Positions 1 to 7,583 of a stretch of 64,000 nucleotides of DNA are shown here, piece by piece. The notes below the pieces were generated by a model. That model was not told the DNA's origin. It saw only the letters and a program-made list of their open reading frames with translations, and made no database searches. Positions within the stretch are counted from its first letter, which is position 1. Every line of letters begins with the position of its first letter. Both the position numbers and the translations under genes were made by a program. Origin of the DNA: Synechococcus sp. CB0101 (GTDB lineage: Bacteria > Cyanobacteriota > Cyanobacteriia > PCC-6307 > Cyanobiaceae); assembly GCF_000179235.2 (NCBI RefSeq), contig NZ_CP039373.1, forward strand, positions 1,023,860 through 1,087,859, read 5' to 3'.

Positions 1-19
1 CCTTGCCCCACGCACCCAC

Positions 20-1189
20 GTGACCGCCAGCGCGACGAGCCCTGCCCGCGAACCCCTCACCACGGCCAGCCCCCTGCCGGTCACCATCCTCACCGGTTTT
101 CTCGGGGCAGGAAAAACCACACTGCTGAATCACATCCTCAGCAACCAGCAGGGCGTGAAAACAGCCGTGCTGGTGAACGAGTTTGGCGAGATCGGGATCG
201 ACAACGATCTGATCATTGCCACCGGTGAAGACATGGTGGAGCTGAGCAACGGCTGCATCTGCTGCTCCATCAACGGAGAACTGCTCGACGCGGTGTATCG
301 CATCCTCGATCGCCCGGATCCGGTGGATTACCTGGTAGTGGAGACCACCGGCCTTGCGGATCCGTTGCCCGTCGCGATGACATTTCTAGGCAGCGATCTG
401 CGCGATGCCACCCGCCTCGATTCGATCATCACCCTGATCGACGCGGAGAACTTCAGCGACGAGATTCTCGATGGCGAAGTCGCACGGGCCCAGGTGGTCT
501 ACGGCGACATCCTGCTGCTCAACAAATGCGACCTGGTGAGCGAGGAGCGCCTGGCTGAGGTGGAAGGCAGGCTGCGGGAGATCAAAACCGACGCCCGCAT
601 CCTGCGCTCGGTGAAAGGCGACGTCAGCCTGCCGCTGCTGCTGAGTGTGGGGCTGTTCGAAAGCGACAAGGTGGCCGCCGAGCAGAACCACGACGACTGC
701 GATCACGATCACGGCCACTGCGTGCACGACCACGATCACGGGCATTCCCACGATCACGATCAGGCCCACGACCATCACGATCACAGCAACTGCGATCACG
801 ACCATGGGCACTGCGAGCACGAGCACGGCCATGACCATGGCCACACGCACGATCACGGCCACGCTGATCACCTGGCCATCGAAGGGTTCACCTCGCTCTC
901 CTTCAGCAGCGATGGCCCCTTCGCCCTACGCAAGTTCCAGAATTTCCTGGATAACCAGCTCCCCGCTGGCGTGTTCCGGGCCAAAGGCATCCTCTGGTTC
1001 AACGAGAGCGACAAACGCCACGTGTTTCACCTCGCCGGCAAGCGCTTCTCCATCGATGACAGTGAGTGGGGCTCAGCCGGCGATCGCAAAAACCAATTGG
1101 TGCTGATCGGCAAAAACCTTGACCACCCCCAACTGCGCAAGCAGCTCCAGGCCTGCGTGGCCAAGGATGCAGGCAAAGGCTTCGCCTGA
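20..1189 (+). CDS. CobW-family GTP-binding metallochaperone with long His-rich loop
   Basis: COG0523 (CobW/CobP47K) GTPase of 389 aa, a family that hands metal ions to target enzymes or transporters in the cytoplasm. Walker A GFLGAGKT lies at residues 26-33, the family-defining CICC metal motif at 79-82 and the guanine-specificity motif NKCD at 168-171. Residues about 223-284 are an almost unbroken His/Asp run with interspersed Cys, inserted before the C-terminal CobW_C domain, so strong binding of a transition metal is expected. The GTG start is only 19 bases from the window edge; the protein looks complete. It precedes a B12-riboswitch-controlled hupE and a fur gene, which suggests cobalt or zinc, but the metal is not determined by sequence. 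Confidence 0.93.
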   Translation: MTASATSPAREPLTTASPLPVTILTGFLGAGKTTLLNHILSNQQGVKTAVLVNEFGEIGIDNDLIIATGEDMVELSNGCICCSINGELLDAVYRILDRPDPVDYLVVETTGLADPLPVAMTFLGSDLRDATRLDSIITLIDAENFSDEILDGEVARAQVVYGDILLLNKCDLVSEERLAEVEGRLREIKTDARILRSVKGDVSLPLLLSVGLFESDKVAAEQNHDDCDHDHGHCVHDHDHGHSHDHDQAHDHHDHSNCDHDHGHCEHEHGHDHGHTHDHGHADHLAIEGFTSLSFSSDGPFALRKFQNFLDNQLPAGVFRAKGILWFNESDKRHVFHLAGKRFSIDDSEWGSAGDRKNQLVLIGKNLDHPQLRKQLQACVAKDAGKGFA

Positions 1190-1197
1190 AGCGATAC

Positions 1198-1348
1198 TGC
1201 AAAGAGCGGTTTCCCGGATTCAGACCGGGAAGGCAACGAGGAAAGTCCGGTGGTGGGTTACGACCCCAGTCCGGCACTGTCCCGCAGCTGTGATGAAGCC
1301 AGCTCCGGCTCGCTTCTCAGTCAGAACGCTCGCCGCTCCCCCGTTCAT
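1198..1348 (+). promoter_or_regulatory. Cobalamin (B12) riboswitch upstream of hupE
   Basis: The leader between cobW and hupE contains, in the order expected for the cobalamin riboswitch, GAGGAAAGTCCGGTG, then CCCGCAGCTGTGATG, then the B12-box-like AGTCAGAACGCTCGCC, with GC-rich pairing segments between them. The start of hupE lies about 35 bases further on, so the element would switch hupE off when adenosylcobalamin is plentiful. Boundaries are approximate and the fold was not computed. Known biology: hupE cobalt transporters in cyanobacteria are commonly B12-riboswitch controlled. Confidence 0.82.
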
Positions 1349-1381
1349 CCCCTTCAGCACCGGCGCGGACCGGCCCTGCTC

Positions 1382-1957
1382 ATGCCCACCAATCTTTCCC
1401 GTTCCCTTCTGCTCAGCAGTGCCGCCGGCTTCGGCCTGAGCCTGCTCTCGGCCCTGCCCGCTGGAGCCCATGGCAGCGCCGATGCCGGCGTGATGGCCGG
1501 TGCCCTGCATCCCCTGATGGGTATCGACCACCTGCTGCTTCTGGTGGGCGTGGGCCTGACGGCAGCGCGTTTTGGACCTCTGCTCCTCGGTTTTGCCCTG
1601 GGCGGCGCGCTGCTGGGCAGCGTGTTCGGCAGCTTCGGCGGCCAGCTGCCAGGTGCCGAACTGCTGGCAGCCCTGGCCGTGAGCGCCGTGGGTGCCGTGC
1701 TGCTGATGAGCGACAAGCTGCAGCGGCCACTGCCCCTCGTGAGCGCCGTGCTGGGCAGCGCCGTGGCGGTGCATGCCCTGCTGCATGGCCAGGAAGCAGC
1801 AGGCACCTCCAGCTGGTGGCTGGGTGCTCTGCTGGCCTCAGCGCTCACCATTGGGGTGAGCTTTGTGGCGGGCCGTCGGCTGAACCAGCGCCAGAACCTG
1901 CTCGCCGCAGGCGCCCTTGTGGTGCTCGGTGGTGTTCTGGCACTCGCACCGCTGTAA
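1382..1957 (+). CDS. hupE: HupE/UreJ-family cobalt (nickel) transporter
   Basis: Integral membrane permease of 191 aa, HupE/UreJ family. After a signal-like first segment (residues about 8-29, ending PAGAHG) comes the family motif HPLMGIDH at residues 43-50, whose His and Asp bind Ni/Co, followed by about five further hydrophobic segments. A longer reading frame extends upstream, but it would run through the riboswitch, so the ATG at 1382 is preferred. Control by a cobalamin riboswitch argues for cobalt import to feed B12 synthesis; picocyanobacteria make a B12-type corrinoid and need cobalt. Nickel transport cannot be excluded. Confidence 0.9.
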   Translation: MPTNLSRSLLLSSAAGFGLSLLSALPAGAHGSADAGVMAGALHPLMGIDHLLLLVGVGLTAARFGPLLLGFALGGALLGSVFGSFGGQLPGAELLAALAVSAVGAVLLMSDKLQRPLPLVSAVLGSAVAVHALLHGQEAAGTSSWWLGALLASALTIGVSFVAGRRLNQRQNLLAAGALVVLGGVLALAPL

Positions 1958-1998
1958 CGGCATTCGTTGCAACACCAGCGCTGGACGATCCCGCTAGC

Positions 1999-2169
1999 GT
2001 GCGGGGAATCGCGTCCAGCGCTTTGGCCGATCTACTCCTGCTGTCCGCCGTGATCACCCTGGCTGGTGTGATTGCCTGGCTGGCGGCTGGCTCTGACGAC
2101 GACAACGGTGGCGGCGGTCTGATGCAGCCGGTGTTGGTGCCCGTGCGCTCAAACCGTTACCGGGGCTGA
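1999..2169 (+). CDS. Small single-pass membrane protein, function unknown
   Basis: Possible 56-aa protein starting at GTG 1999, 41 bases after hupE. It has one clear hydrophobic helix (residues about 10-30), then an acidic/glycine stretch SDDDNGGGG and a short C-terminal tail. A longer frame from 1816 overlaps hupE and reads as low-complexity Arg/Pro sequence, so the short start is favoured. No family recognised. The last 21 bases overlap the end of the convergent fur gene. The call rests on membrane-protein-like composition and position only. Confidence 0.45.
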   Translation: MRGIASSALADLLLLSAVITLAGVIAWLAAGSDDDNGGGGLMQPVLVPVRSNRYRG

Positions 2170-2631
2170 CTCAGCTGCTGCACAACTGGGGCAGAGGGCC
2201 CGCACGTTGAGCACGCACTCCAGCAGGCGAAAGCCGTGCAGACCGGCCGCTTGCTCACCGGCTGAGAGCACGGCTTCGCTCTCAAATTCTTCGGTGTGGC
2301 CGCAGCGCACGCACACCAAGTGATGGTGATTGCGGTGGTCGTCATCGCTGGCCAGCTCGAAGCGCCGCCCACCCTCCGGAAGCTCCAGCTCCCGCAGCAG
2401 CTCCATCGAGCTCAACAAACGCAGGGTGCGATACACCGTGGCAAGCGACACCCGCTCCTCAGCGCGCAACAAACGCTGATGCACCTCTTCAGCGCTGAGG
2501 TGGGTTCCTTCGCCGAGGCGCTCAAACAGCGCCAACACCCGCTGCCGCTGCGGGGTGAGCCGCTGGCCTCGCCCATGCAAGCTGCTGCGCAGCGCCTCAG
2601 CAGGCAACTCAGGCGCCGGAACGGCGGGCAT
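2149..2631 (-). CDS. fur: Fur-family metalloregulator (FurA-like)
   Basis: Transcriptional repressor of 160 aa of the ferric uptake regulator family. The winged helix spans residues about 20-85, including LTPQRQRVL and the recognition segment SLATVYRTLRLL. The dimerization/metal domain has a His cluster (HRNHHHL, 99-105) and two zinc-type CxxC pairs, CVRC (107-110) and CPSC (147-150). The motif pattern (LTPQR, ATVYRTL, ELELPEG, HHHLVCV) is closer to cyanobacterial FurA than to Zur. Neighbouring metal genes (cobW, hupE) fit a metal regulator. Its start lies 22 bases beyond the end of the upstream flippase-like gene. A PerR role is possible; sequence alone does not settle iron versus peroxide sensing. 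Confidence 0.9.
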   Translation of the reverse strand: MPAVPAPELPAEALRSSLHGRGQRLTPQRQRVLALFERLGEGTHLSAEEVHQRLLRAEERVSLATVYRTLRLLSSMELLRELELPEGGRRFELASDDDHRNHHHLVCVRCGHTEEFESEAVLSAGEQAAGLHGFRLLECVLNVRALCPSCAAAESAPVTV

Positions 2632-2653
2632 CAGCGAAACGACGGCGCTGTTC

Positions 2654-3649
2654 TCAACAGTAACGCCTGTTGCGAATAGCCGCCAGGTCTGCCCGAGCTG
2701 TGAGCGCGCCCAACAGATCCGCCACCGTGCTCACCAATCGGTAGCTGATCACCACCGCCAGTAGGGGGGCCTCAGGCACCACCGCAGCCAGTCGCATCAG
2801 CAGCACCGCCTCAAACACCCCCAAACCGCCGGGGGCACCGGGCACCACAAGACCAGCCGTCCAGGCCAAAGCAAAGCCCGCCAACCAACCGCCCCAGCCG
2901 ATCGCAAACGACAGATCGAACGCCTGCACGCAGCAGGCGAAACCGGCAAAGCGCAACAGCACAAACCCGAGCTCCGCCAGCAGAGGCGGCCAGGGATACC
3001 CCGGCAAAGCCGGGGGCAACTCCAGCGCCACGTCGGTTGCGGAGTTGTCGAGCAAACCGCGCTCCACCAGTTGGCGGGCCCGTAGCTGCTCGAGCCGCTG
3101 CATCAGTGGATTGAGCCAGCGGGGCAGCAGCACCAGCAGGGGCAACAGGCAGAGCAGCCAAAGACCGGCCTGCCAGCCGCCGAAGGGCACCAGGGCCAAG
3201 GCCGCCACGGCCGCCAGCAACGGATCCAGCAGCACCGAAACGAGCGCCTGCGGCGTACGCAGCGGCGGCCCCTCCAGCGGCGATTCGGGTGCGGGCTGCG
3301 CCTGAAGAGCTCGCACCCGCGCCACCAGATGCCACACACCACCCGGCAGGTATTTGCGCAGATTCGAGGTGAGGAACAACACAACAGCAGCGCTCCACCG
3401 GGGCTGATGCCCCAACCAGCGGAGCACCACCCCCCAAGCCGCTGCATTCGCCAACAGGCTGAGCAGGCTCAAGCCCACACCCAGCAACAACCAGCACCAG
3501 CCCTGGGCATCAAAGCTCAGCTGCAGCAGCTGACGCCCATGGCTCACCAAGGCCGCCAACAAAAAGCCGGCGCTGGCCAAGGTCACCCAAAGGCGTGCTC
3601 CCCCTGGCAGGGGCCGCCACAGCTCACGCCAACGGAGGCTGTTGATCAT
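2654..3649 (-). CDS. Flippase-like / LPG-synthase TM-domain membrane protein (UPF0104)
   Basis: Polytopic membrane protein of 331 aa, related to the N-terminal membrane region of lysylphosphatidylglycerol synthase MprF and to YbhN-type proteins. About eight hydrophobic segments are visible. Two hallmarks are present: the LRKYLPGGVWHLVAR segment (residues about 97-111) and PGAPGGLGVFEA in the C-terminal third. There is no soluble transferase domain, so it is the stand-alone membrane form whose substrate is generally unknown but is thought to be a lipid. Its ATG overlaps the stop of larC by four bases, implying translational coupling. Confidence 0.85.
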   Translation of the reverse strand: MINSLRWRELWRPLPGGARLWVTLASAGFLLAALVSHGRQLLQLSFDAQGWCWLLLGVGLSLLSLLANAAAWGVVLRWLGHQPRWSAAVVLFLTSNLRKYLPGGVWHLVARVRALQAQPAPESPLEGPPLRTPQALVSVLLDPLLAAVAALALVPFGGWQAGLWLLCLLPLLVLLPRWLNPLMQRLEQLRARQLVERGLLDNSATDVALELPPALPGYPWPPLLAELGFVLLRFAGFACCVQAFDLSFAIGWGGWLAGFALAWTAGLVVPGAPGGLGVFEAVLLMRLAAVVPEAPLLAVVISYRLVSTVADLLGALTARADLAAIRNRRYC

Positions 3650-4875
3650 GGATGGGGCGGCGGCGAGGGATCAACAAGGTCATCGTCGACCAGCGCCAGC
3701 ACGGCCCGTCGCAGGCGCGCCACTGGCAGCTGATGGCGGAGGGCCAACGCCGCCAGATCATCGGCTTCCGGCTTGCACAACCAACTGCCATCCGGACGGC
3801 GTGAGCGTTTGATGCGCACAGGCCCCCAGGGGGTGTCCACCAGCGCCTGCTCGCGGGGTAACGACCAGCGCTGCAGCAGCTCCTCTCGCACTCCCAGGCT
3901 GGTGCCATACCGCCACCACACCGCACGCAATGCCTCGGCCTGCTCCGGCCGCGCCAGCACCGTGATCATGCTGGCCGGCCGCCCCTTTTTCATCTGCAGC
4001 GCCTGGGCAAACACCTCCAGGGCGCCGCTGTTGCGCAGGGCTTCCATCAAGAGGGCGAGATCTTCACCGCTGGCGTCGTCGATCTGGGCCTGCTGCTGCA
4101 GCAGGGTTTCCTGCAGTTCCCCCGTCGCCCCTGGCGGGTGAGCCAACACCAGCCGCAGCAGATTGGCCCGATCCAGCTGGCGCGTGCCCAGCCCCACACC
4201 CACCGCCTCCGGCACCAGCGCAGGTGCCTGGCCGAAGCGATCCGCCAGGGCCGCCATCAATGCCATGCCCGTGGGGGTGGTGAGCTCCGCCGGCGGGAAG
4301 CTCTCGCTGCTAGCCAAGGGCAGATGCCGCGCCCGCGCCAGCTCCAACACCGCCGGTGCTGGCAGGGGCAGCCAGCCATGGGCGGTGGACACGCGGCCAT
4401 GGCCTGCCGGCGGCGGCGTGCAGATCAGCTCGGTGATCCCGAAATGCTGCAAACCCGCGCATACCCCCACCACATCCACCAACGCATCCACCGCGCCCAC
4501 CTCATGGAAATGCACCTGCTCGGCCCCATAGCCGTGCACGGCCGCCTCGGCATCAGCCAAGAGGCCGAACACCGCCAACACCCGCTGCTGGAGCTGCGGC
4601 TCCAGAGGAGCTTCCGCCAACTGGCTGCGTAGCCCGCCCCAATGGCGATGGGGCGGTGAAGGCTCGGTGAGCGCCACCTGCAGCTGGAGCCCCCGCAACC
4701 CAGCGCTGCGGGCCTCCTGGAACTCAAGGCGATAGGCATCTGCCAGGCCGAGGGCTGCCAAGGGCTCATGCACCACCGCTTCCGGCAGCCCCAGATCCAG
4801 CAGAGCAGCCAGCAGCATGTTGCCCGCGAGGCCCGTGGGGCAGTCCACCACTGCGAGCCGGCCCTGGCGCTGCAT
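3646..4875 (-). CDS. larC: LarC, nickel-pincer cofactor biosynthesis (nickel insertion) protein
   Basis: LarC/DUF111 family, 409 aa. In lactobacilli LarC is the CTP-dependent cyclometallase that inserts nickel into the pyridinium dithiocarboxylate cofactor of lactate racemase. The N-terminus VVDCPTGLAGNMLLAALLDLG is followed by the conserved HFHEVGAVDALVDVVG region typical of the family, and by the PTGMALMAALAD segment. An in-frame extension to 4938 exists, but the ATG at 4875 forms a TGATG overlap with the upstream stop and is preferred. No larA, larB or larE is present in the window, so the client enzyme is unknown. Confidence 0.88.
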   Translation of the reverse strand: MQRQGRLAVVDCPTGLAGNMLLAALLDLGLPEAVVHEPLAALGLADAYRLEFQEARSAGLRGLQLQVALTEPSPPHRHWGGLRSQLAEAPLEPQLQQRVLAVFGLLADAEAAVHGYGAEQVHFHEVGAVDALVDVVGVCAGLQHFGITELICTPPPAGHGRVSTAHGWLPLPAPAVLELARARHLPLASSESFPPAELTTPTGMALMAALADRFGQAPALVPEAVGVGLGTRQLDRANLLRLVLAHPPGATGELQETLLQQQAQIDDASGEDLALLMEALRNSGALEVFAQALQMKKGRPASMITVLARPEQAEALRAVWWRYGTSLGVREELLQRWSLPREQALVDTPWGPVRIKRSRRPDGSWLCKPEADDLAALALRHQLPVARLRRAVLALVDDDLVDPSPPPHP

Positions 4876-5531
4876 CAGACCAGCGCCAGCAGGGTCTCGG
4901 CCTGCTGATCGAGCTCGGCGCGGCGTTGCCGCAACCACTGCTCCACCTCCCGGCGGGCGCGGCGCTGCTCCTGCTGGGCCGTCGCCACGTCGTAGCCCGA
5001 GAGCCCCCAGAGCCGGCCGAGCAGAGCTCGATCATCCGCGCCACCGCGGGAGCCGCCGTACACCAATTGCTCAGCGATCATCCCGGCCTGGAGCACCCGG
5101 CTCCAACGGCGCAAATCCTCTAGGGCCAGCTTGGCGTGGGCGGGGGGCTCCAACTGGGTGCTGCCATTGGCACTGAGGCCCTCGCGCAGGCAGGCACGGC
5201 TCCCCACCAGCACCTGCTTCACCGGCAGCTTGTTATCGGCCGCCACCAACACATGGCCAGCCTCATGAATGGCGATGCGCCGTAACCGCGCGCGACCGAT
5301 CCCGGCAGGCAGGGCTTCGGCCAGCAGATGGCCGCCGAGCCCTCCAAAGCGAGCTGCATCGAGCGTGAGCGCCACCATGCCACCACCGGCCGCCAGCGCA
5401 ATCAGCCAGGGCGACAGCCCCAGGGGAGGCCCGGCCACGGCCAGCACCGTGATCGCCGCAACGGCAGCCCCGGCAGACAGAGCCCCAGTGGAGCCCTGAT
5501 CGGAGCCTGGGAAGCGCTCCGGCGCAGCCAT
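4875..5531 (-). CDS. AAA-less FtsH-like (M41-type) membrane metalloprotease
   Basis: Protein of 218 aa with two N-terminal hydrophobic segments (residues about 19-36 and 41-58) and a soluble domain resembling only the peptidase part of FtsH. The zinc-binding HEAGH is at 89-93. The downstream signature AGMIAEQLVYGG...GGADDRALL (149-170) matches the FtsH segment that supplies the third zinc ligand. There is no AAA+ ATPase domain, so it cannot unfold substrates itself. It is known from cyanobacteria and plastids only as a poorly characterised Zn-protease-like group (recalled, not searched). Stop and larC start overlap (TGATG); the upstream gene ends two bases before its start. Confidence 0.8.
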   Translation of the reverse strand: MAAPERFPGSDQGSTGALSAGAAVAAITVLAVAGPPLGLSPWLIALAAGGGMVALTLDAARFGGLGGHLLAEALPAGIGRARLRRIAIHEAGHVLVAADNKLPVKQVLVGSRACLREGLSANGSTQLEPPAHAKLALEDLRRWSRVLQAGMIAEQLVYGGSRGGADDRALLGRLWGLSGYDVATAQQEQRRARREVEQWLRQRRAELDQQAETLLALV

Positions 5532-5533
5532 GC

Positions 5534-6226
5534 TCAGCGTCGACCGCCAGGACGGCCACCCCGGCCGGGGCCGCGCCCCTTGCCGGCACGCTGCGGCACC
5601 GGAGCGATCACCTCATGCTGTTCGAGCTGCAGCTGCTGACCCTGGCGGCGCAGGTCAAGCGAAACGAAATGGCGCAGGTGCTCGGGCGCGATCTCGCCGC
5701 GCAGCTGCAACTTGAAGGGTGTCGGGCGAGAGCCATCCGCACGGGGCTGTTGGCGGATCTTCACCACCAGATCGCCATCCTCCGGACGGGTGTAGATCAG
5801 TTCGCCGCGCACGGAGAAGTAGCCATCGCCCTCCGGCAGATCGTCGGTTGGGGCGGCCACCGCTTCGGCATCAACAGCGCTTTGGGTGGCGATCTCGGTG
5901 GCGGCCAGGGTGCTGGGTTCCCAGACACCCACCAACTGCAGGTGCAGCTTCTCGGGGTCGCGGAAGCGGGGATAAGCCACCCAGAGGTGGGGCTTGCTGA
6001 GATCGAGGTGGCGACGCATCAGGGTGAGCACTCGGCCGAGCACCACGGCTTCGATCTCGGTGCCGTCTTCGGCCTTCAGGCTGCCGCGGGTGAGCTGCTC
6101 AGGGTCTTCGGGCACATAGGTCCCCCGCACCACACCGATGGCCCGGTACTGCATCGGTTCGGTGACCGGCGAAATGGGGTGCTGACGCATCGTGGCTGAA
6201 ACCCTCTGGGCGCTCGTGTTGTCCAT
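5534..6226 (-). CDS. Conserved cyanobacterial protein with Gly/Arg-rich tail, function unknown
   Basis: Protein of 230 aa from the ATG at 6226; an in-frame extension to 6400 would run under the divergent TPR gene, and its sequence is not domain-like. The core has a motif-rich segment around RAIGVVRGTYVPEDPEQLTR and then LGRVLTLMRRHLDLSKPHLW. The tail is basic and Gly/Arg-rich (GKGRGPGRGGRPGGRR), a composition often seen in RNA-binding proteins. I recall the core as a conserved cyanobacterial family without an assigned function. It heads the tightly packed minus-strand run that continues with the M41-like protease, larC and the flippase-like gene. Confidence 0.75.
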   Translation of the reverse strand: MDNTSAQRVSATMRQHPISPVTEPMQYRAIGVVRGTYVPEDPEQLTRGSLKAEDGTEIEAVVLGRVLTLMRRHLDLSKPHLWVAYPRFRDPEKLHLQLVGVWEPSTLAATEIATQSAVDAEAVAAPTDDLPEGDGYFSVRGELIYTRPEDGDLVVKIRQQPRADGSRPTPFKLQLRGEIAPEHLRHFVSLDLRRQGQQLQLEQHEVIAPVPQRAGKGRGPGRGGRPGGRR

Positions 6227-6293
6227 GGCCCGGCCGCCAATGTAACCAGCCCTTGCCATGGCCCCAGACTGAGGCGCATCCACGCGCTGCACC

Positions 6294-7142
6294 ATGCCGC
6301 CACGCGCCAGCACCAATGCCCGAGGGCTGCTGCTCAGCCTCGGCGCCATCGCTTTGGTGGGCGGATCAATGGCGGGCGGCTGGTGGCTGGGGCAACGCAA
6401 CCAGCGTTCAGCTGGCGATCTGGCGCAGGTGGCCGTCGAGCGCCAAGCCGATCAGCTCCGCCAGCGCCTCGCGGAAGGCAGCGCCAGCGAGGCCGAGCAG
6501 CAACGGCTGGTGCAACTGCTGCTGGCCCTGAACCAACAGGAGGAGGCCACCGCCCTGCTGGAACAACTGGCCGACCAGCAACCGCAGCGCTGGCAGCTGC
6601 GGTTGCTGCTGGCGGAACTGCATCGCAACAACAACAACCGCAGCGCCGCTGAGCGGGAGCTGCGCCAGTTGCTCAACCTGAGCCCCAACCGCATCGAAGC
6701 CCTGCAGCTGATGGCCCTGCTGCAGTTCGAACAAGGGCGGGGCAGCGAGGCCCAGGCCCAGCTCAAGGCCCAGATCGAACGCGCCAGCAAGCCCGCCATC
6801 GAACCCCAGGTGCTGCCCTTGGGCCTGCTGCTGGGTGATCTGCAGCAGCGCATGGGGCAGAAGGCCGCCGCCGCTGCGACCTACACCAAGCTCGCCGCTG
6901 AATTCCCCCGCGACCCCCGGCCGCTGCTGGCCCTGGCCCTGCTGCGCCAGGAGCAAGGCGACAGCAAAGGCGCCCAGGAGGCCCTAGCCCAGGCGCGCAA
7001 CCGCCAACCGGGCAGCAAAGACACCCGCCTCGATCAGGTGGCCGCCAGCTGGGGCATCAGCAATCTGCGCCAGGGCAAGCCGGCTAAGGAGCCTTCACCT
7101 GCGACGACGGCCCCGACCCCTGAGCCGCGTTCAACTCCTTGA
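6294..7142 (+). CDS. Membrane-anchored tetratricopeptide-repeat protein
   Basis: Protein of 282 aa with one N-terminal transmembrane helix (residues about 11-30) and a helical Gln/Leu/Ala-rich body containing degenerate TPR motifs, for example EEATALLEQLADQQPQ, SAAERELRQLLNLSPN and AAATYTKLAAEFPRDP, each with the A/G-x-x-x-Y/L-x-P spacing of a TPR. Such proteins act as assembly scaffolds; the partner is unknown. It is divergent from the minus-strand operon starting at 6226. Its last 59 bases overlap the tail of the convergent gene at 7084. Similar to cyanobacterial TPR proteins implicated in photosystem or pilus assembly, but not assignable. Confidence 0.85.
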   Translation: MPPRASTNARGLLLSLGAIALVGGSMAGGWWLGQRNQRSAGDLAQVAVERQADQLRQRLAEGSASEAEQQRLVQLLLALNQQEEATALLEQLADQQPQRWQLRLLLAELHRNNNNRSAAERELRQLLNLSPNRIEALQLMALLQFEQGRGSEAQAQLKAQIERASKPAIEPQVLPLGLLLGDLQQRMGQKAAAAATYTKLAAEFPRDPRPLLALALLRQEQGDSKGAQEALAQARNRQPGSKDTRLDQVAASWGISNLRQGKPAKEPSPATTAPTPEPRSTP

Positions 7143-7428
7143 GGGCGGCATCCACTGCATCCCCTGGGGGCGTGGCGTCATCCATCGCCGAGCCGCGACG
7201 GATCTTGTTCATCAGTTCGATGGGGTTGGTGGTGTCGAGGATCGAACCCTGTTTCGACGTGCCGTTGCTGCCACCCGGGCCGTAGTCGTAGATCTGCTTC
7301 TCCTGGGTGGACATCCCCCAGGAGCTGTAGTCAGCTCGTGCGGCCTGACCGCTAACGCCGAGCAGCGTGAGGGCGATGAGTCCGGCGCAGGCCACTGCGC
7401 TGTGCCGAAGCGAGGAGGGGCGTCCCAT
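7084..7428 (-). CDS. Small secreted/periplasmic protein, function unknown
   Basis: Protein of 114 aa from the ATG at 7428 with a good Sec signal peptide: basic start MGRPSSLRH, hydrophobic CAGLIALTLLGVSG, then cleavage near QAARAD. The mature part (about 80 aa) is hydrophilic, contains SSWGMSTQEKQIYDYGPG and NPIELMNKIRR, and has no cysteine. The reading frame extends to 7533, but the extra 35 residues are Pro-rich and cover the dispersed repeat at 7523. No family recognised with certainty; it resembles conserved hypothetical secreted proteins of picocyanobacteria. Confidence 0.7.
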   Translation of the reverse strand: MGRPSSLRHSAVACAGLIALTLLGVSGQAARADYSSWGMSTQEKQIYDYGPGGSNGTSKQGSILDTTNPIELMNKIRRGSAMDDATPPGDAVDAALKELNAAQGSGPSSQVKAP

Positions 7429-7522
7429 CACCGTCCTGTGCAATCGCAATGTAGGAATCGTAGGAGGGCCATCCGGCGCTGGGGGCGGCGGCGGCAGTGG
7501 GGTGACAGCCGGTGTCCAAGCC

Positions 7523-7553
7523 CGGATCTCCATGGATATCCCAACCTGGAGCG
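7523..7553 (+). repeat. Dispersed 31-bp quasi-palindromic repeat, copy 1
   Basis: This 31-base element starts CGGATCTCCATGGATATCC and ends with CTGGAGCG. It matches copy 2 (18904-18934, opposite strand) at 27 of 31 positions, and 23 positions are invariant across all three copies including the one at 37793-37823. The core GGATCTCCATGGATATCC is an imperfect 18-base palindrome. It sits between the 7084-7428 gene and xthA, ending 30 bases before the xthA start. Confidence 0.7.
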
Positions 7554-7583
7554 CATCCCTCTGTCACACCCCGGCCTCCCCCC

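Noticed and set aside
386-871. 161-codon frame on the minus strand inside cobW
   Set aside because: It is the antisense of the His-rich repeat, reading as Val/Ile/Met low complexity; the plus strand has complete CobW motifs.
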